Origin: Acidobacteriota bacterium
Lineage (GTDB): Bacteria > Acidobacteriota > Terriglobia > Terriglobales > Acidobacteriaceae
DNA length: 37,596 nt
Direction: 5' to 3'
Assembly (NCBI GenBank): GCA_003225005.1
Contig: QIAN01000281.1
Location: 1-37,596 of the forward strand
A model generated the notes under the pieces. It saw only the letters and a program-made list of their open reading frames with translations, was not told where the DNA came from and searched no databases. Positions 1-8,407 of the stretch are shown in pieces. Both the position numbers and the translations under genes were made by a program. Numbering within the stretch: the first letter of the stretch is position 1; each line of letters starts with the position of its first letter.

Positions 1-536
1 AAAAAGCCGACGCTTCGATTCAACAGGTCATCGATCTACTTGCCGCTTGAAACTCTGAGAGATAAATTCTCAGACCTCAGGTTCAAGAATCTAATAACCT
101 GCCGCGCATCATGCCCCCTGCCATCGAGACCAAAATTGTGCTCTTGGAACTCAAGCCGCCCCCGCCCGACCATTCAGCTCTGGCGACCATGGCCAGCAGC
201 CTTGCAGGATCGGGATCAAAGATCGTTACGTCCTTTCGCGTATTCCCTTTTCTGCCGATCCAAGCGCAGTGGATCTCCTACATCATCGAATTCGAGTGGA
301 ATCACCACTTCGCCGACATACAGGAGAAGGGCCCATTCAAAACCTGGCACCATCGGCATCAGTTCGCGACCGTCACGCGCAACGGAGTCAACGGCACCAT
401 CGTCCGCGACCTGGTCGAATATGAAGTCGGCTTCGGATTCCTCGGTGCGATCGCCCAAAACCTCTTTGTACGCCACCAAATCCAGCAAACCTTCGCCTAC
501 CGGCAAAACATTCTTCAGTCGTTGCTTCAGCCTTGA
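1..536 (+). pseudogene. SRPBCC-family protein, frameshifted or incomplete at the 5' end
   Basis: From about position 90 to 536 one frame encodes an SRPBCC (START/polyketide-cyclase-like) ligand-binding protein. It shows the family pattern NLPRIMPP near the start, then FRVFPFLPI, FEWNHHFADIQ, GPFKTWHHRH, a DLVEYEVGFG segment and a C-terminal QTFAYRQNILQ. The expected N-terminal part (a beta strand followed by LPLE...FSDL) is readable in a different frame at about 16-90, so the coding sequence appears to shift frame around 80-95. The only ATG in the main frame, at 111, lies inside the conserved domain, so it is unlikely to be the native start. The true start may lie before the window. Family members bind small hydrophobic ligands; the ligand here is unknown. 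The shift could be a sequencing error rather than decay. Confidence 0.55.
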
Positions 537-786
537 AAGCCCACTGTCCAGTGCGCTTGGATTCTGACGAATCACACCTATCGGAGTCATCCCGAAGCTC
601 CCGCGCTATTACCAGCGGGGCGAGAGCCTGACCAGAGCGCAACCGCGAGGGATCTTGCGTGCATCGCTACGGCTAACAGGAGTCAAACTGCACTACCGCG
701 ATTCCGCTGGACACTCAATTGGTGTACACTTCCGCGCATCTGTAACCGGGCCATAGTTCTTACGACGCAAAACGCGGAGGCGCTCT

Positions 787-1212
787 ATGTCGCTCAACAA
801 AGGCAGAATCTGGCTAGGAGGACTCGCCGGCGGAGTGGTCTGGGTCCTGTGGAGTTTCGTCGTCGGCAAGTTCATCATCACTGATGCCCGTTACGCCGCC
901 GCCCAGGCGAGTGGGCTGTTTTTGAAAACGCCGCGCTATCCTTTCTTCGCGGGCCAGTGGATCATCATGCTGTTCGTGCTAGCGATCGCGCTGGCACATC
1001 TGTACTCCTGGTCCCGCCAGACTCTGGGACCCGGTCCTGGCTCTGCCCTGAAGGTCGGCTTCACTGTCGGATTCATCGCCGGCTTTCCCCTGAACTTCGC
1101 TCAAGCCACATGGTCTCCAATCGATCGCGCGTTTCCCTGGGGCTGGATGATGGACCTGTGGGTAGGATCGATTCTGGCAACGCTAGTGGCAGGCGTAATC
1201 TACAAAGACTGA
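787..1212 (+). CDS. small integral membrane protein, unknown function
   Basis: A 141-residue hydrophobic protein with about four predicted membrane segments (roughly residues 8-30, 55-75, 88-108 and 118-138). A GGAGG ribosome-binding site lies at 776-780, just before the ATG. The loops are rich in Gly and Trp and no catalytic motif is visible. I do not recognise the family. It stands alone between the SRPBCC fragment and the convergent YbjQ-like gene, so context gives no role. Confidence 0.7.
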   Translation: MSLNKGRIWLGGLAGGVVWVLWSFVVGKFIITDARYAAAQASGLFLKTPRYPFFAGQWIIMLFVLAIALAHLYSWSRQTLGPGPGSALKVGFTVGFIAGFPLNFAQATWSPIDRAFPWGWMMDLWVGSILATLVAGVIYKD

Positions 1213-1515
1213 GCAACAATTTTCAATCTTCGACTGTAGATCGCCGGTTGAAGAACTAGTCCACCGCTGTGAGTAAATGTTCGTAGGGCATTTGAAATCG
1301 AAAATCGTAATTGATAAATGGTCCGGGGCGTAAGTTGACTCGCCGCGATGCAGCCGTTTTTCAGGCGGGACGAGGGATCTCGCGCGCAATGGTCTCGGCG
1401 ATCTGGAGTCGAACCGCACGACTACTAACCCCGCTCGGAGTCGACTAGCAATTCTATGGCGGCGGATTCTCGCAATGGTTTCAATCAACAATCAACAATC
1501 AAAAATCAACACTTG
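1213..1515. repeat. intergenic region with a 7-bp tandem repeat
   Basis: This 303-bp stretch between two convergent genes has no convincing gene. At 1483-1510 there are four head-to-tail copies of AATCAAC (the third reads AATCAAA), ending six bases before the YbjQ-like stop codon. This is low-complexity sequence with no evident function. A clear hairpin terminator was not seen. Confidence 0.5.
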
Positions 1516-1917
1516 TTACTTAGCCGGCTCCACCACAACCGCCGTCCCATAAGCCAGTACCTCAGTGACGCCCTGCATAACCTCTGTAGCGTCATACCGC
1601 GCCCCAACCACAGCGTTGCCACCCAATTCGGCCGCGTGCTGCAGCATAAGTTCAAAAGCTTCCAGACGGGTCTTCTCACACAAGTTTGTGAGCAGCGTGA
1701 TGTTGCCGCCGACGAGCGTCTGCAAGCCGGCGCCAATAGTGCCGAAGATGGAACGCGAGCGCACCACAATGCCGCGAACCACCCCCAGCGTGCGCGTGAC
1801 CCGGAAACCATCCAGCTCAAACTGCGTCGTGACCATGTTGTGCGCCACCATCCGTCCACCGCCCGTGTAGCTTGTTGCCATAGTCTTCGCCCCCCGAATT
1901 CTGTCCCACTGACTCAT
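1516..1917 (-). CDS. YbjQ/UPF0145 family protein (heavy-metal-binding domain)
   Basis: A 133-residue protein of the YbjQ (UPF0145, DUF74) family, which folds into small beta-rich pentamers of unknown function. Family features are the central [12 protein letters not shown] segment, a [10 protein letters not shown] turn, the helix region [20 protein letters not shown] and the YDATE strand near the end. The family is usually about 105 residues. The extra N-terminus here could mean that the real start is an internal ATG at 1881 or 1845; none of the three candidates has a strong ribosome-binding site. Confidence 0.8.
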   Translation of the reverse strand: MSQWDRIRGAKTMATSYTGGGRMVAHNMVTTQFELDGFRVTRTLGVVRGIVVRSRSIFGTIGAGLQTLVGGNITLLTNLCEKTRLEAFELMLQHAAELGGNAVVGARYDATEVMQGVTEVLAYGTAVVVEPAK

Positions 1918-2030
1918 CGTTCCGCCGCGAGTCGCGGCGAGCAGCTAACTATAACGCAGAAGGCAGCTGGCGAGACCCCATTGCAGCAACCGGCCGTGTC
2001 CTGGCCTGCTAAGCTGCGGCGCTGCGCGAA

Positions 2031-2059
2031 CTCTGCGGAGTTTCTCTGCGTTCTCTGCG
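2031..2059. repeat. CTCTGCG short repeats
   Basis: Three copies of CTCTGCG (2031, 2044, 2053) occur in the 172-bp gap between the two minus-strand genes. They are short and irregularly spaced. No function can be given. Confidence 0.4.
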
Positions 2060-2089
2060 ATGAAGGCTTACCCGATCTAAGGCAAGCTG

Positions 2090-2269
2090 TTACTCCAACT
2101 CGGCAGTGATGAAAAACTCCTGAGATGTCGCGTCATAGTGGGCGCGCAGCACGTTGGGTTTGCAGCAGACCTGGCAATCTTCAACGTAACTCTGCTGCCG
2201 TCCCGCGGATTCATCCACGATGACAGAGTTCCATTCGCCGCAGCCCGCACATTGATAGCTAGCTTCCAT
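2090..2269 (-). CDS. CPXCG-motif cysteine-rich (zinc-ribbon) protein
   Basis: A short protein of about 59 residues with paired cysteines CAGC near the N-terminus and CQVC followed by a third Cys (CQVCCKPN), the layout of the CPXCG-motif family of small predicted zinc ribbons. The segment QQSYVEDCQVCCKP is the family hallmark. The preferred start is the ATG at 2269 (MEASYQ), because it places the first Cys pair at the usual distance from the N-terminus. An in-frame ATG at 2308 would add 13 residues not typical of the family. The function of the family is unknown. Confidence 0.75.
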   Translation of the reverse strand: MEASYQCAGCGEWNSVIVDESAGRQQSYVEDCQVCCKPNVLRAHYDATSQEFFITAELE

Positions 2270-2308
2270 TGTTGCCTGCCAAAAAACGCGGCTGAAGCAC
2301 CAGCCCAT

Positions 2309-2720
2309 TATCGAAAGTTACGGCAGGATTTTCGCTACCCCGCATGTGACGCTGACCTTGTGCTGGGCACCAAGTCAGATCATCATAATCAAGGCGGATG
2401 CGGTACGGACAGATCGAGGGCGGCTGAGCTTAAGTCTCATCATCTCTAGATCTTGCCCGTAAGTTATTTGAAATATATATTTTGCAGAAAAATTTCCGCT
2501 CAGACGATGATTCCAATAGATCGGGGGAGGATACCCCATGTCGTGCGCAGAACTCCCGATTTCGGCACAGCTCGTTCGAGGCTTAATTTTGGGCGATAGA
2601 CAGTTTATTTTGGGCATAAATTCACAGGCGAAATGGCATTCGCTTCGATCTCTACACCGCGCCGGAGGTTGCGCCGCCGTCGCTGCGTCCCGTAACTAAA
2701 TCGGCATCGAGAATTGGCCA
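2309..2720. other. gene-free stretch
   Basis: About 410 bp with no reading frame that looks like a protein family and no RNA gene that I can recognise. It is locally AT-rich around 2460-2500. The only readable signal lies at its right edge, the promoter of the peptidase gene. Confidence 0.4.
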
Positions 2721-2748
2721 TTGGCACTTCAGCTCCCCACTCTATAAT
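2721..2748 (+). promoter_or_regulatory. sigma-70-type promoter for the M24 peptidase
   Basis: A -35 box TTGGCA (2721-2726), a 16-bp spacer and a perfect -10 box TATAAT (2743-2748) lie 26 bp before the ATG at 2775. This is the best housekeeping-type promoter in the window. Confidence 0.7.
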
Positions 2749-2774
2749 GGCCGTTCTTCCCCATCGGAGGCTGC

Positions 2775-4061
2775 ATGGTTTCGCGTCGTCGGTTTCTCCA
2801 AGTTGGCGGAGTGGCGGCCATAGCCGCTTCACCTCTCGGGGCTTCGGGCGAACCGGAGACGAAAGCCGACGCAACCTTGGCGCCAGCACTGGCTCGCCTG
2901 AAATCCCGAAAGGATGAAGCCAAGCCAATCACCCGCGAAGAGCGACAGCAACGCCAGGAGCGCGCCCGCCAATTGATGACCGAGAACGAACTCGACGCCA
3001 TCCTGCTCATGGAAGGCACATCGCTGAAATACTTCACCGGCATTCGCTGGTGGGGCGGAGAGCGGATGTTTGCCCTGATCCTGCCGGCCAAAGGCATACC
3101 ATTTTATGTTTGTCCGGCGTTCGAAGAAGGCCGCGCCCGAGAACAGATCGCCAACCCGCCCGACAGCAAAGATCCTGACGTGCGGGTTTGGCAGGAGGAT
3201 GAGAATCCCTACCAACTCATTGCACAAGGACTGAAAGAACGCAGTCTCTCGAGCGGCAAGCTGGGCATGGAAGAAACTGTCCGCTTCGTTTTCAGTGACG
3301 GAATCGGCAAGGCCGCGCCGCAAGTACGCATCGTGAGTGCGACTCGGGTCACCGCAAGATGCCGCATGATCAAGAGCGCCCATGAGCTCACGCTCATGCA
3401 ACTGGCAAATCAGGTAACGCTCGCTGCCTACGAGGCGGTGTACCGGGCAATAAAAGACGGCATGACGCAACGCCAGGTCGAAGACTTGGTCGCCGCTGCC
3501 TACGGGCAGTTGGGATTCCCCGGTGAAGCGAGCGCGGAAGTCGGGGAATATTCCGCCTTCCCCCACGGCTCGGCCACCCCGCAGATAATTCGCGAGGGCT
3601 CCGTCATCATGGTCGATGACGGTTGCACGGTTGAGGGTTATCAGTCAGATATCACGCGCACGTTCGTGCTCGGCAAGGCTAGCGACAAGATGAAAAAAGT
3701 ATTTGACATCGTGCACCGGGCGCAAGCAGCGGGGCTCGCGGCGGCGCGTCCGGGCGTCGAGTGCGGCGACGTGGATGCTGCAGCCCGCAAAGTCATTACC
3801 GACGCTGGCTTCGGTCCTGACTACAAATTCTTCACACACCGGCTTGGCCACGGCATCGGCATGGACGGTCATGAGTGGCCGTATCTGGTACGCGGCAACG
3901 CGACCAAACTCCAAGCCAACATGACCTTCAGCGATGAGCCGGGAATTTATATTCGGGGCGAATTCGGCGTGCGTCTCGAAGACGACATGCACATCACGGA
4001 AAACGGTGCGGAACTATTTACACCTCAGAGCGCATCGCCGGAAGAGCCGTTCGGGAAATAA
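2775..4061 (+). CDS. Tat-exported M24 family metallopeptidase (Xaa-Pro aminopeptidase-like)
   Basis: A 428-residue protein that begins with a twin-arginine signal (SRRRFLQ at residues 3-9 and a short hydrophobic stretch ending near residue 24), so it is probably exported folded. An N-terminal creatinase-like domain spans about residues 55-195 and the pita-bread catalytic domain about 200-415. The five metal ligands are present: D281 and D292 (in VDDG and QSDITRT), H359 (LGHGIGMDGHE), E388 (DEPGIYI) and E402 (RLEDD). H264 (PHG) matches the proton-shuttle histidine. Family members cut dipeptides or oligopeptides before proline using a di-metal centre. It is monocistronic behind a clear promoter. 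The exact substrate cannot be told. Confidence 0.9.
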   Translation: MVSRRRFLQVGGVAAIAASPLGASGEPETKADATLAPALARLKSRKDEAKPITREERQQRQERARQLMTENELDAILLMEGTSLKYFTGIRWWGGERMFALILPAKGIPFYVCPAFEEGRAREQIANPPDSKDPDVRVWQEDENPYQLIAQGLKERSLSSGKLGMEETVRFVFSDGIGKAAPQVRIVSATRVTARCRMIKSAHELTLMQLANQVTLAAYEAVYRAIKDGMTQRQVEDLVAAAYGQLGFPGEASAEVGEYSAFPHGSATPQIIREGSVIMVDDGCTVEGYQSDITRTFVLGKASDKMKKVFDIVHRAQAAGLAAARPGVECGDVDAAARKVITDAGFGPDYKFFTHRLGHGIGMDGHEWPYLVRGNATKLQANMTFSDEPGIYIRGEFGVRLEDDMHITENGAELFTPQSASPEEPFGK

Positions 4062-4191
4062 TTTTGAGTTTGGCCACTCCGGGTTTGCTACTTAATGTTC
4101 GCTTACGGATTGCGAACTGACGAGACATGCTTCGCCGTCCCAAGGTCTGGAGCGGCGAAGCGAATACCGGAGTCTGATCGACGCAGAGGCC

Positions 4192-4776
4192 TTAGCTGGG
4201 TACAATCTGTAGATTGTTGGTCACCGAGAAGATCCCAGGGACGCCGTTGGCGCGGATGCCGGCAGCGTTCTTGTCAGCCTCGTTGTCTACCACGCCTTCC
4301 AGAGTCACGTGGCCGTTGTTGACGATGATTCGGATCGGTTTTTGCACACCCAAGGCGTACTTTTGCAAAGGCTCGTAGCCATAGATGGCATGGAACAACT
4401 GTATGCGCAGGCGGTCGTCCATGGGAGACGGCGGCAATACTTCGATCTTATTGTCCACTCGTTCAACGCCTTCAATGTGCTTTACCGCATTCTCGGCATC
4501 GGACTTCAACGACGGGCGAACTACTTGACCGTAGAGAGTGACGTTATAGCCGTCGACCTTGTATGAGATGTTGTCGAAGACGCCGAACCAGGGAAGCATG
4601 AGCAGTTCGTGGCGCACTTCTTTCTGTATGCGTTCCTGGGAACGGGCTGAAGGCTGATCCCGTTGCATGGGTGCGGCCTGCGGATCGAGCTGCATGGACG
4701 AGGGCGCGTTTTGAGCAACGGCGAAGGTTGCGATTGCGAAGAGGGTAACGAAGAGGAACACCCGCTTGCGGTTCAT
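4192..4776 (-). CDS. exported protein with two BON domains
   Basis: A 194-residue protein with an N-terminal signal peptide (residues 1-21, ending FAVA-Q) followed by a Gln/Pro-rich linker and two BON domains. The first covers about residues 48-115, with VDGYNVTLYGQVVRP and GVERVDNKIEVLP. The second covers about 120-193, with NNGHVTLEGVVDNEADKN and VTNNLQIVPS. BON domains are thought to bind lipid or envelope surfaces (OsmY-like), which fits a periplasmic role in envelope stress. An AAGGAG ribosome-binding site lies just upstream of the ATG. The next gene upstream on the same strand is another small exported protein, about 100 bp away. Confidence 0.85.
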   Translation of the reverse strand: MNRKRVFLFVTLFAIATFAVAQNAPSSMQLDPQAAPMQRDQPSARSQERIQKEVRHELLMLPWFGVFDNISYKVDGYNVTLYGQVVRPSLKSDAENAVKHIEGVERVDNKIEVLPPSPMDDRLRIQLFHAIYGYEPLQKYALGVQKPIRIIVNNGHVTLEGVVDNEADKNAAGIRANGVPGIFSVTNNLQIVPS

Positions 4777-4872
4777 AGTATCTCCTTAACGTTCAATTCG
4801 TTCCCGGAGTTGAACAGGCAAACCGCGGAGCCTTGATACACACCAAACCGCCAAGAAGGTCTGCGTGCCTGG

Positions 4873-5352
4873 TCAGGAAACTAACTCAATACTCGTGATG
4901 TGGATCATGTTGGTCGTCCGATCCAGCGAACCAACAATCTTCACCTGCTTACCCTCATATTCCCTGGCTTTGTCCTGGTCGTCCAGCTCATACGTCTGCT
5001 TGTCCGTTGTCTTGAGAACATACTTGTTTCCCAGCTTGATGACTGTACCAGAAAGCGTCTGGGCCGCAGGGCCCTGCTTTTCTTGCGCGGGCGCCCTCGT
5101 ATCTGGTGCAGGGTGCTGCTTCGGCGTGTCTTCTGTGGGACCCGCCTGTTTGTCGGCATTTGAATCGGGAACCGGAACGGGTTCGGGTCGCTGTGGGACG
5201 GGTTGCGGCTTCTGCATCTCGGACCATGCAATCAATTGGGGACCAAGAATTCCATCACCGGTGCGGAGAGCGGGTCGAGCGACACGTTCCTGCGCCAGGC
5301 TAACTCCGCTAAACAGAAGAGCGATCGTGATTAGCATCGTCCCATGCTTCAT
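4873..5352 (-). CDS. exported protein with a DUF5818/OB-like C-terminal domain
   Basis: About 159 residues from the ATG at 5352. That start is chosen because a strong GGAGG (5359-5363 on the complement) precedes it by six bases and because the protein then opens with a normal signal peptide (MKHGTMLITIALLF... ending near SLAQ). The middle (about residues 45-90) is a Pro/Gln-rich disordered linker. The C-terminal 65 residues form a small beta domain (LSGTVIKLGNKYVLKT, then YELDDQDKAREYEGKQVKI) resembling the DUF5818/OB-fold proteins common in Acidobacteria. The function is unknown and the protein is likely periplasmic. Confidence 0.75.
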   Translation of the reverse strand: MKHGTMLITIALLFSGVSLAQERVARPALRTGDGILGPQLIAWSEMQKPQPVPQRPEPVPVPDSNADKQAGPTEDTPKQHPAPDTRAPAQEKQGPAAQTLSGTVIKLGNKYVLKTTDKQTYELDDQDKAREYEGKQVKIVGSLDRTTNMIHITSIELVS

Positions 5353-5658
5353 ATGCCACCTCCTACTCAGCTGCGACAAGCGACGCTTATGCGGAAGGAG
5401 CGGAGCCATCCGACCATGGTTGTTCAGACAAACTTTCACGTATTAGATGTTTACCACCTGCGGTGAGAGCGGTCGCTACTGCTTATTACGCAAAAAGCCT
5501 ACAGTGTTTCCTGTAGCGCGCTTGCCCCGCGACAGACGTTGTTAGGCTTCGCCGTCCCAAATTGTAAGGCCCGTAAGGGTGCGTTCACAACGACATAGGC
5601 GAGCAAATCGGGTATCCTGCTCAGCAACGACTGAATCCCCAGTAGAGGGAGTGGGTAA

Positions 5659-5901
5659 ATGACTGAACTAGGTGCGGTACTAGAACAGTTGAAGCAAGAA
5701 CGTAAACGTGCGGAGGGTGAACTTCGGCAGCTGGAGGAAGTGATTGCGGCTCTGAGTAAGATGACCGGACATTCACGCCGGTCATCGAGATTCGGAAACC
5801 GCGCAAAGCACCGCCTGTCGGCTGCCGCCAGAGAGCGCATCGCAGCAGCGCAAAGAGCGCGTTGGGCGAAGGTGCGGGCGAAGGCGAAGAAGTCATCCTG
5901 A
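5659..5901 (+). CDS. small basic coiled-coil protein, unknown function
   Basis: An 80-residue protein. Residues 1-35 form a predicted coiled coil (LEQLKQERKRAEGELRQLEEV). The C-terminal half is strongly basic, with an LSAAARERIAAAQRARWAKVRA helix. Similar short proteins with an AAQRxRWAK motif are frequent in acidobacterial genomes and may bind nucleic acid, but no function is established to my knowledge. A purine-rich AGAGGGAG sequence precedes the ATG and a strong terminator follows 34 bp after the stop, so it is a single-gene transcript. Confidence 0.65.
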   Translation: MTELGAVLEQLKQERKRAEGELRQLEEVIAALSKMTGHSRRSSRFGNRAKHRLSAAARERIAAAQRARWAKVRAKAKKSS

Positions 5902-5935
5902 AGATGTCCAACTCTGTATAACCGCTGTGCAGGGC

Positions 5936-5964
5936 GGGGGCGCGGTTCGCCCCCTTTCTTATTT
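5936..5964 (+). terminator. rho-independent terminator
   Basis: A perfect 7-bp GC stem, GGGGGCG (5936-5942) and CGCCCCC (5948-5954), with a CGGTT loop, followed by TTTCTTATTT. It ends the small basic protein transcript and insulates the arginine operon. Confidence 0.8.
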
Positions 5965-6067
5965 GCCGACCCCAAATTTCGACCACGCGGCGGTCGGACG
6001 ATTCCTTGAGTAAATCGACGGCGCGACCGTGTCGCTTCGATGCGGGCAAAATGATTTTTGTTTTTTC

Positions 6068-6095
6068 TTGACATTGAGTTTGCCGTCCGTAACAC
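6068..6095 (+). promoter_or_regulatory. probable promoter of the arginine operon
   Basis: A consensus -35 TTGACA (6068-6073) is followed 16 bp later by a weak -10 TAACAC (6090-6095). It lies about 40 bp before the argR start and is the only promoter-like signal seen ahead of the seven-gene operon. Confidence 0.5.
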
Positions 6096-6123
6096 TAGAT
6101 ACATCTTTATTCAATTATGTGGA

Positions 6124-6142
6124 TATTCATTCATAATGAATA
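6124..6142 (+). promoter_or_regulatory. possible ArgR operator overlapping the argR start
   Basis: A perfect 13-bp palindrome, ATTCATAATGAAT, lies at 6129-6141, and a 7-bp inverted pair TATTCAT/ATGAATA lies at 6124-6142. Another ATTCA lies just upstream at about 6110. The half-sites ATTCA and TGAAT are those of classical ARG boxes, although their order here (ATTCA then TGAAT) matches the junction between two boxes rather than one standard box. Autoregulation by ArgR is an inference. Confidence 0.4.
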
Positions 6143-6579
6143 AAACCCTTAGGCAGCGAGCAATTCTGGAAGCGCTCGGGCAAAAACCGATCGCCAACCA
6201 GGAACATTTGCAGCGAGTGCTGCGGAAGCGCGGATTCAAGGTAGGGCAAGCGACGCTTTCGCGGGACATTCACCATTTGAATCTCAGCAAGACCGCGACT
6301 GGCTATGCCCTGCCCCAGGGCGAGAACGCAGCCAGTTTGGCGCTGCCCCCGGCATCGCGATTGGTGCGGGAGTTCGTGCTTGACATTCGCGCGGCGCAGA
6401 ATTTGCTCGTAATCAAGACCATTGTGGGCAGTGCACAGCCCGTGGCGGCTGCTCTCGATGAAGAAGACTGGCCTGAATCCGTCGGCACCATCGCCGGAGA
6501 TGACACGATTCTGATCGTCTGCCCAGATAAGGAAGATGCCCAGAAAATGGCGGCCCGACTTGAGGAGATGCTTGCCTGA
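6136..6579 (+). CDS. argR: arginine repressor
   Basis: A 147-residue ArgR/AhrC-type regulator. The N-terminal winged helix (residues 1-70) contains the recognition segment VGQATLSRDIHHLNLSK, and the C-terminal oligomerisation/arginine-binding domain (about 80-147) has the GTIAGDDTILIVC strand pattern, where GDDT is the arginine-contact motif. In the family, arginine-bound hexamers repress biosynthetic operons. The ATG at 6136 is chosen because the protein then starts as the family does; a longer frame open to 6058 would run into the promoter. It is the first gene of the operon, and its TGA shares one base with the argC ATG. Confidence 0.9.
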   Translation: MNKTLRQRAILEALGQKPIANQEHLQRVLRKRGFKVGQATLSRDIHHLNLSKTATGYALPQGENAASLALPPASRLVREFVLDIRAAQNLLVIKTIVGSAQPVAAALDEEDWPESVGTIAGDDTILIVCPDKEDAQKMAARLEEMLA

Positions 6580-7625
6580 TGAATGCCGGCGTCAAAACCG
6601 CGGTGCTCGGCGCGACTGGATACTCCGGTCTGGAGCTGACGCGGATTCTTCTGCACCACCCTCGCTTAGCGAAACCCATTTTGCTCCGGCGCGACAATCG
6701 AACGGATGGCGCGGCAAATTTGGCCGATGTATTTCCGGCGCTGTCCGGCAATGGCAACTATCCCTTGCAGCGGCTCAACTGGTCCGCACTGAAGCGCCAG
6801 GGCGTGCAGCTATTGTTTCTGGCGACCCCGCACGAGACTTCGCGATCGCTGGTGCCCGAGGCAATGGCACAAGGCTTGCGGGTCATTGATCTCAGCGGAG
6901 CGTGGCGGTTGAAGCAGGCGCAGAACCGTGCCATCTACGACTTCAAGGACTCGGATTCGATCAGGGCTGTGGAACTTACGGAAAAGGCCGTCTACGGACT
7001 GCCGGAATTGAACGGCGAGCGAATCGCGAATGCCGACTTAGTAGCCAATCCTGGATGTTATGCGACATCCGTAATACTCGCGCTGGCGCCGCTGCTGAAG
7101 GCTGGCCTCACAGATCGCCAGCGGGGAATCGTTTCCGATTCCAAGTCCGGAGTATCGGGCGCGGGCAAGGAGCCCTCGTCCCGCACGCACTTCGTCTCGG
7201 TGGCTGACAATCTTTCTGCGTACTCCGTATTTAACCACCGGCATGTAGGCGAGATTATGGAGCAACTGCATTTGAACGCGCACGAGCTGACATTTACTCC
7301 GCATCTGCTGCCCATTCCGCGAGGGATCCTGTCGACAATTTACCTGCACCTCAACCGCAAACTGAGATCCTGTGAAGTGGAGTCGTGCTTCCGCGATTTC
7401 TATTCGGGCAAGCGCTGGATCCGGCTTTTTGCGACACCGAAGCTTCCGCAGGTGCAGTTTTCGCTGCATACCAACTATTGCGATCTCGGATTTTGTCTGG
7501 CGGAGGACGGCCGGCGTCTTGTGCTCATCTCCTGCGTTGATAACCTTCTCAAAGGCGCTGCCGGACAGGCCGTGCAGAACATGAACCTGATGTATGGATG
7601 GAAAGAAGAGGAAGGACTGCGATGA
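6579..7625 (+). CDS. argC: N-acetyl-gamma-glutamyl-phosphate reductase
   Basis: A 348-residue cytoplasmic enzyme that reduces N-acetylglutamyl phosphate with NADPH to the semialdehyde, the third step of arginine synthesis. The nucleotide-binding motif GATGYSG is at residues 11-17. The catalytic cysteine C160 sits in VANPGCYAT, and the later HRHVGEI segment (after SVFNHR) supplies the family histidine. Length is normal for the family. The start overlaps the argR stop by one base and the stop overlaps the argB start (ATGA), indicating translational coupling. Confidence 0.95.
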   Translation: MNAGVKTAVLGATGYSGLELTRILLHHPRLAKPILLRRDNRTDGAANLADVFPALSGNGNYPLQRLNWSALKRQGVQLLFLATPHETSRSLVPEAMAQGLRVIDLSGAWRLKQAQNRAIYDFKDSDSIRAVELTEKAVYGLPELNGERIANADLVANPGCYATSVILALAPLLKAGLTDRQRGIVSDSKSGVSGAGKEPSSRTHFVSVADNLSAYSVFNHRHVGEIMEQLHLNAHELTFTPHLLPIPRGILSTIYLHLNRKLRSCEVESCFRDFYSGKRWIRLFATPKLPQVQFSLHTNYCDLGFCLAEDGRRLVLISCVDNLLKGAAGQAVQNMNLMYGWKEEEGLR

Positions 7626-8407
7626 CCATCGTGGTAAAGATCGGTGGAGCGGCGCTAGAGGACGCATCGACATTGCGCAAGTGTGCGCGCGCGATTTCGG
7701 ACCTGGTGAATGACGCCCATCGCGTGCTGGTCGTCCATGGCGGGGGAGCTGCCTTGACTCGCACGCTGGATCAGTTGGGAAAGAAAAGCGAGTTCGTGGA
7801 TGGATTGCGAGTTACGGACGCCGAAACTCGCGATGTAGCACTGATGGTGCTCGCAGGCATCGTCAATAAGAAGCTCGTGGCTGCAATTCAGACCACCGGA
7901 AATCCGGCAATCGGGCTCTGCGGTGGCGATGGCATGACATTTCGCGCCAGAAAAAAGCACATCGCAAATCGTGATCTTGGCTTTGTGGGTGAGATTTGCT
8001 TTGCGGACCCGAGCTGGATCGAGACCATCTGGAAAGGAGGCAACGTGCCTGTCCTGGCCTCAATGGCGCTGGGAGCAGATGGCGAATATTACAACATCAA
8101 TGGTGATCAGATGGCCGCCGCTTGCGCGGTGGCGTGCACAGCTGATGCTCTGATTTTTCTGACCGATGTGCCAGGCGTCAAGAACGCCGAGGGAGCAGTG
8201 ATTCCACGGCTGAATACAAAACAAGCCGCTAGTTTGGCTGCGGACTCTATCGTCAGTGGCGGCATGTTGCCGAAGTTGGAGGCATGCAGCCAGGCTTTGA
8301 ACCATGGCGTGAGGCGGGTAAGAATCCTGCCCGCGGCCCAGGTTGAAGTACTGCCCCAGTTCTACTTCACCAAACTGACATGTGGAACGGAGGTGGCCTG
8401 CGTATGA
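7622..8407 (+). CDS. argB: acetylglutamate kinase
   Basis: A 261-residue amino-acid kinase that phosphorylates N-acetylglutamate with ATP. It has the N-terminal VVKIGGAAL loop, HGGGAAL at residues 39-45 (substrate/phosphate binding), GLRVTD with R63, the NINGDQMAA segment, and the FLTDVPGVKN and SGGMLPKLEA motifs near the end. The ATG at 7622 (overlapping the argC stop as ATGA) is preferred to an upstream in-frame start at 7598, because the protein then begins directly with the first beta strand. The stop overlaps a 24-codon ORF. Confidence 0.95.
   Translation: MTIVVKIGGAALEDASTLRKCARAISDLVNDAHRVLVVHGGGAALTRTLDQLGKKSEFVDGLRVTDAETRDVALMVLAGIVNKKLVAAIQTTGNPAIGLCGGDGMTFRARKKHIANRDLGFVGEICFADPSWIETIWKGGNVPVLASMALGADGEYYNINGDQMAAACAVACTADALIFLTDVPGVKNAEGAVIPRLNTKQAASLAADSIVSGGMLPKLEACSQALNHGVRRVRILPAAQVEVLPQFYFTKLTCGTEVACV

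Noticed and set aside
3-50. A frame ending DASIQQVIDLLAA then stop, possibly the tail of an upstream gene
   Set aside because: Only 15 codons are visible, with no recognisable family, and the region is better explained by the SRPBCC N-terminus in another frame.
637-1392. GAGGGATCT-GCG motif seen near 640 and again near 1370
   Set aside because: Only two imperfect copies in intergenic sequence; too little to call a repeat family.
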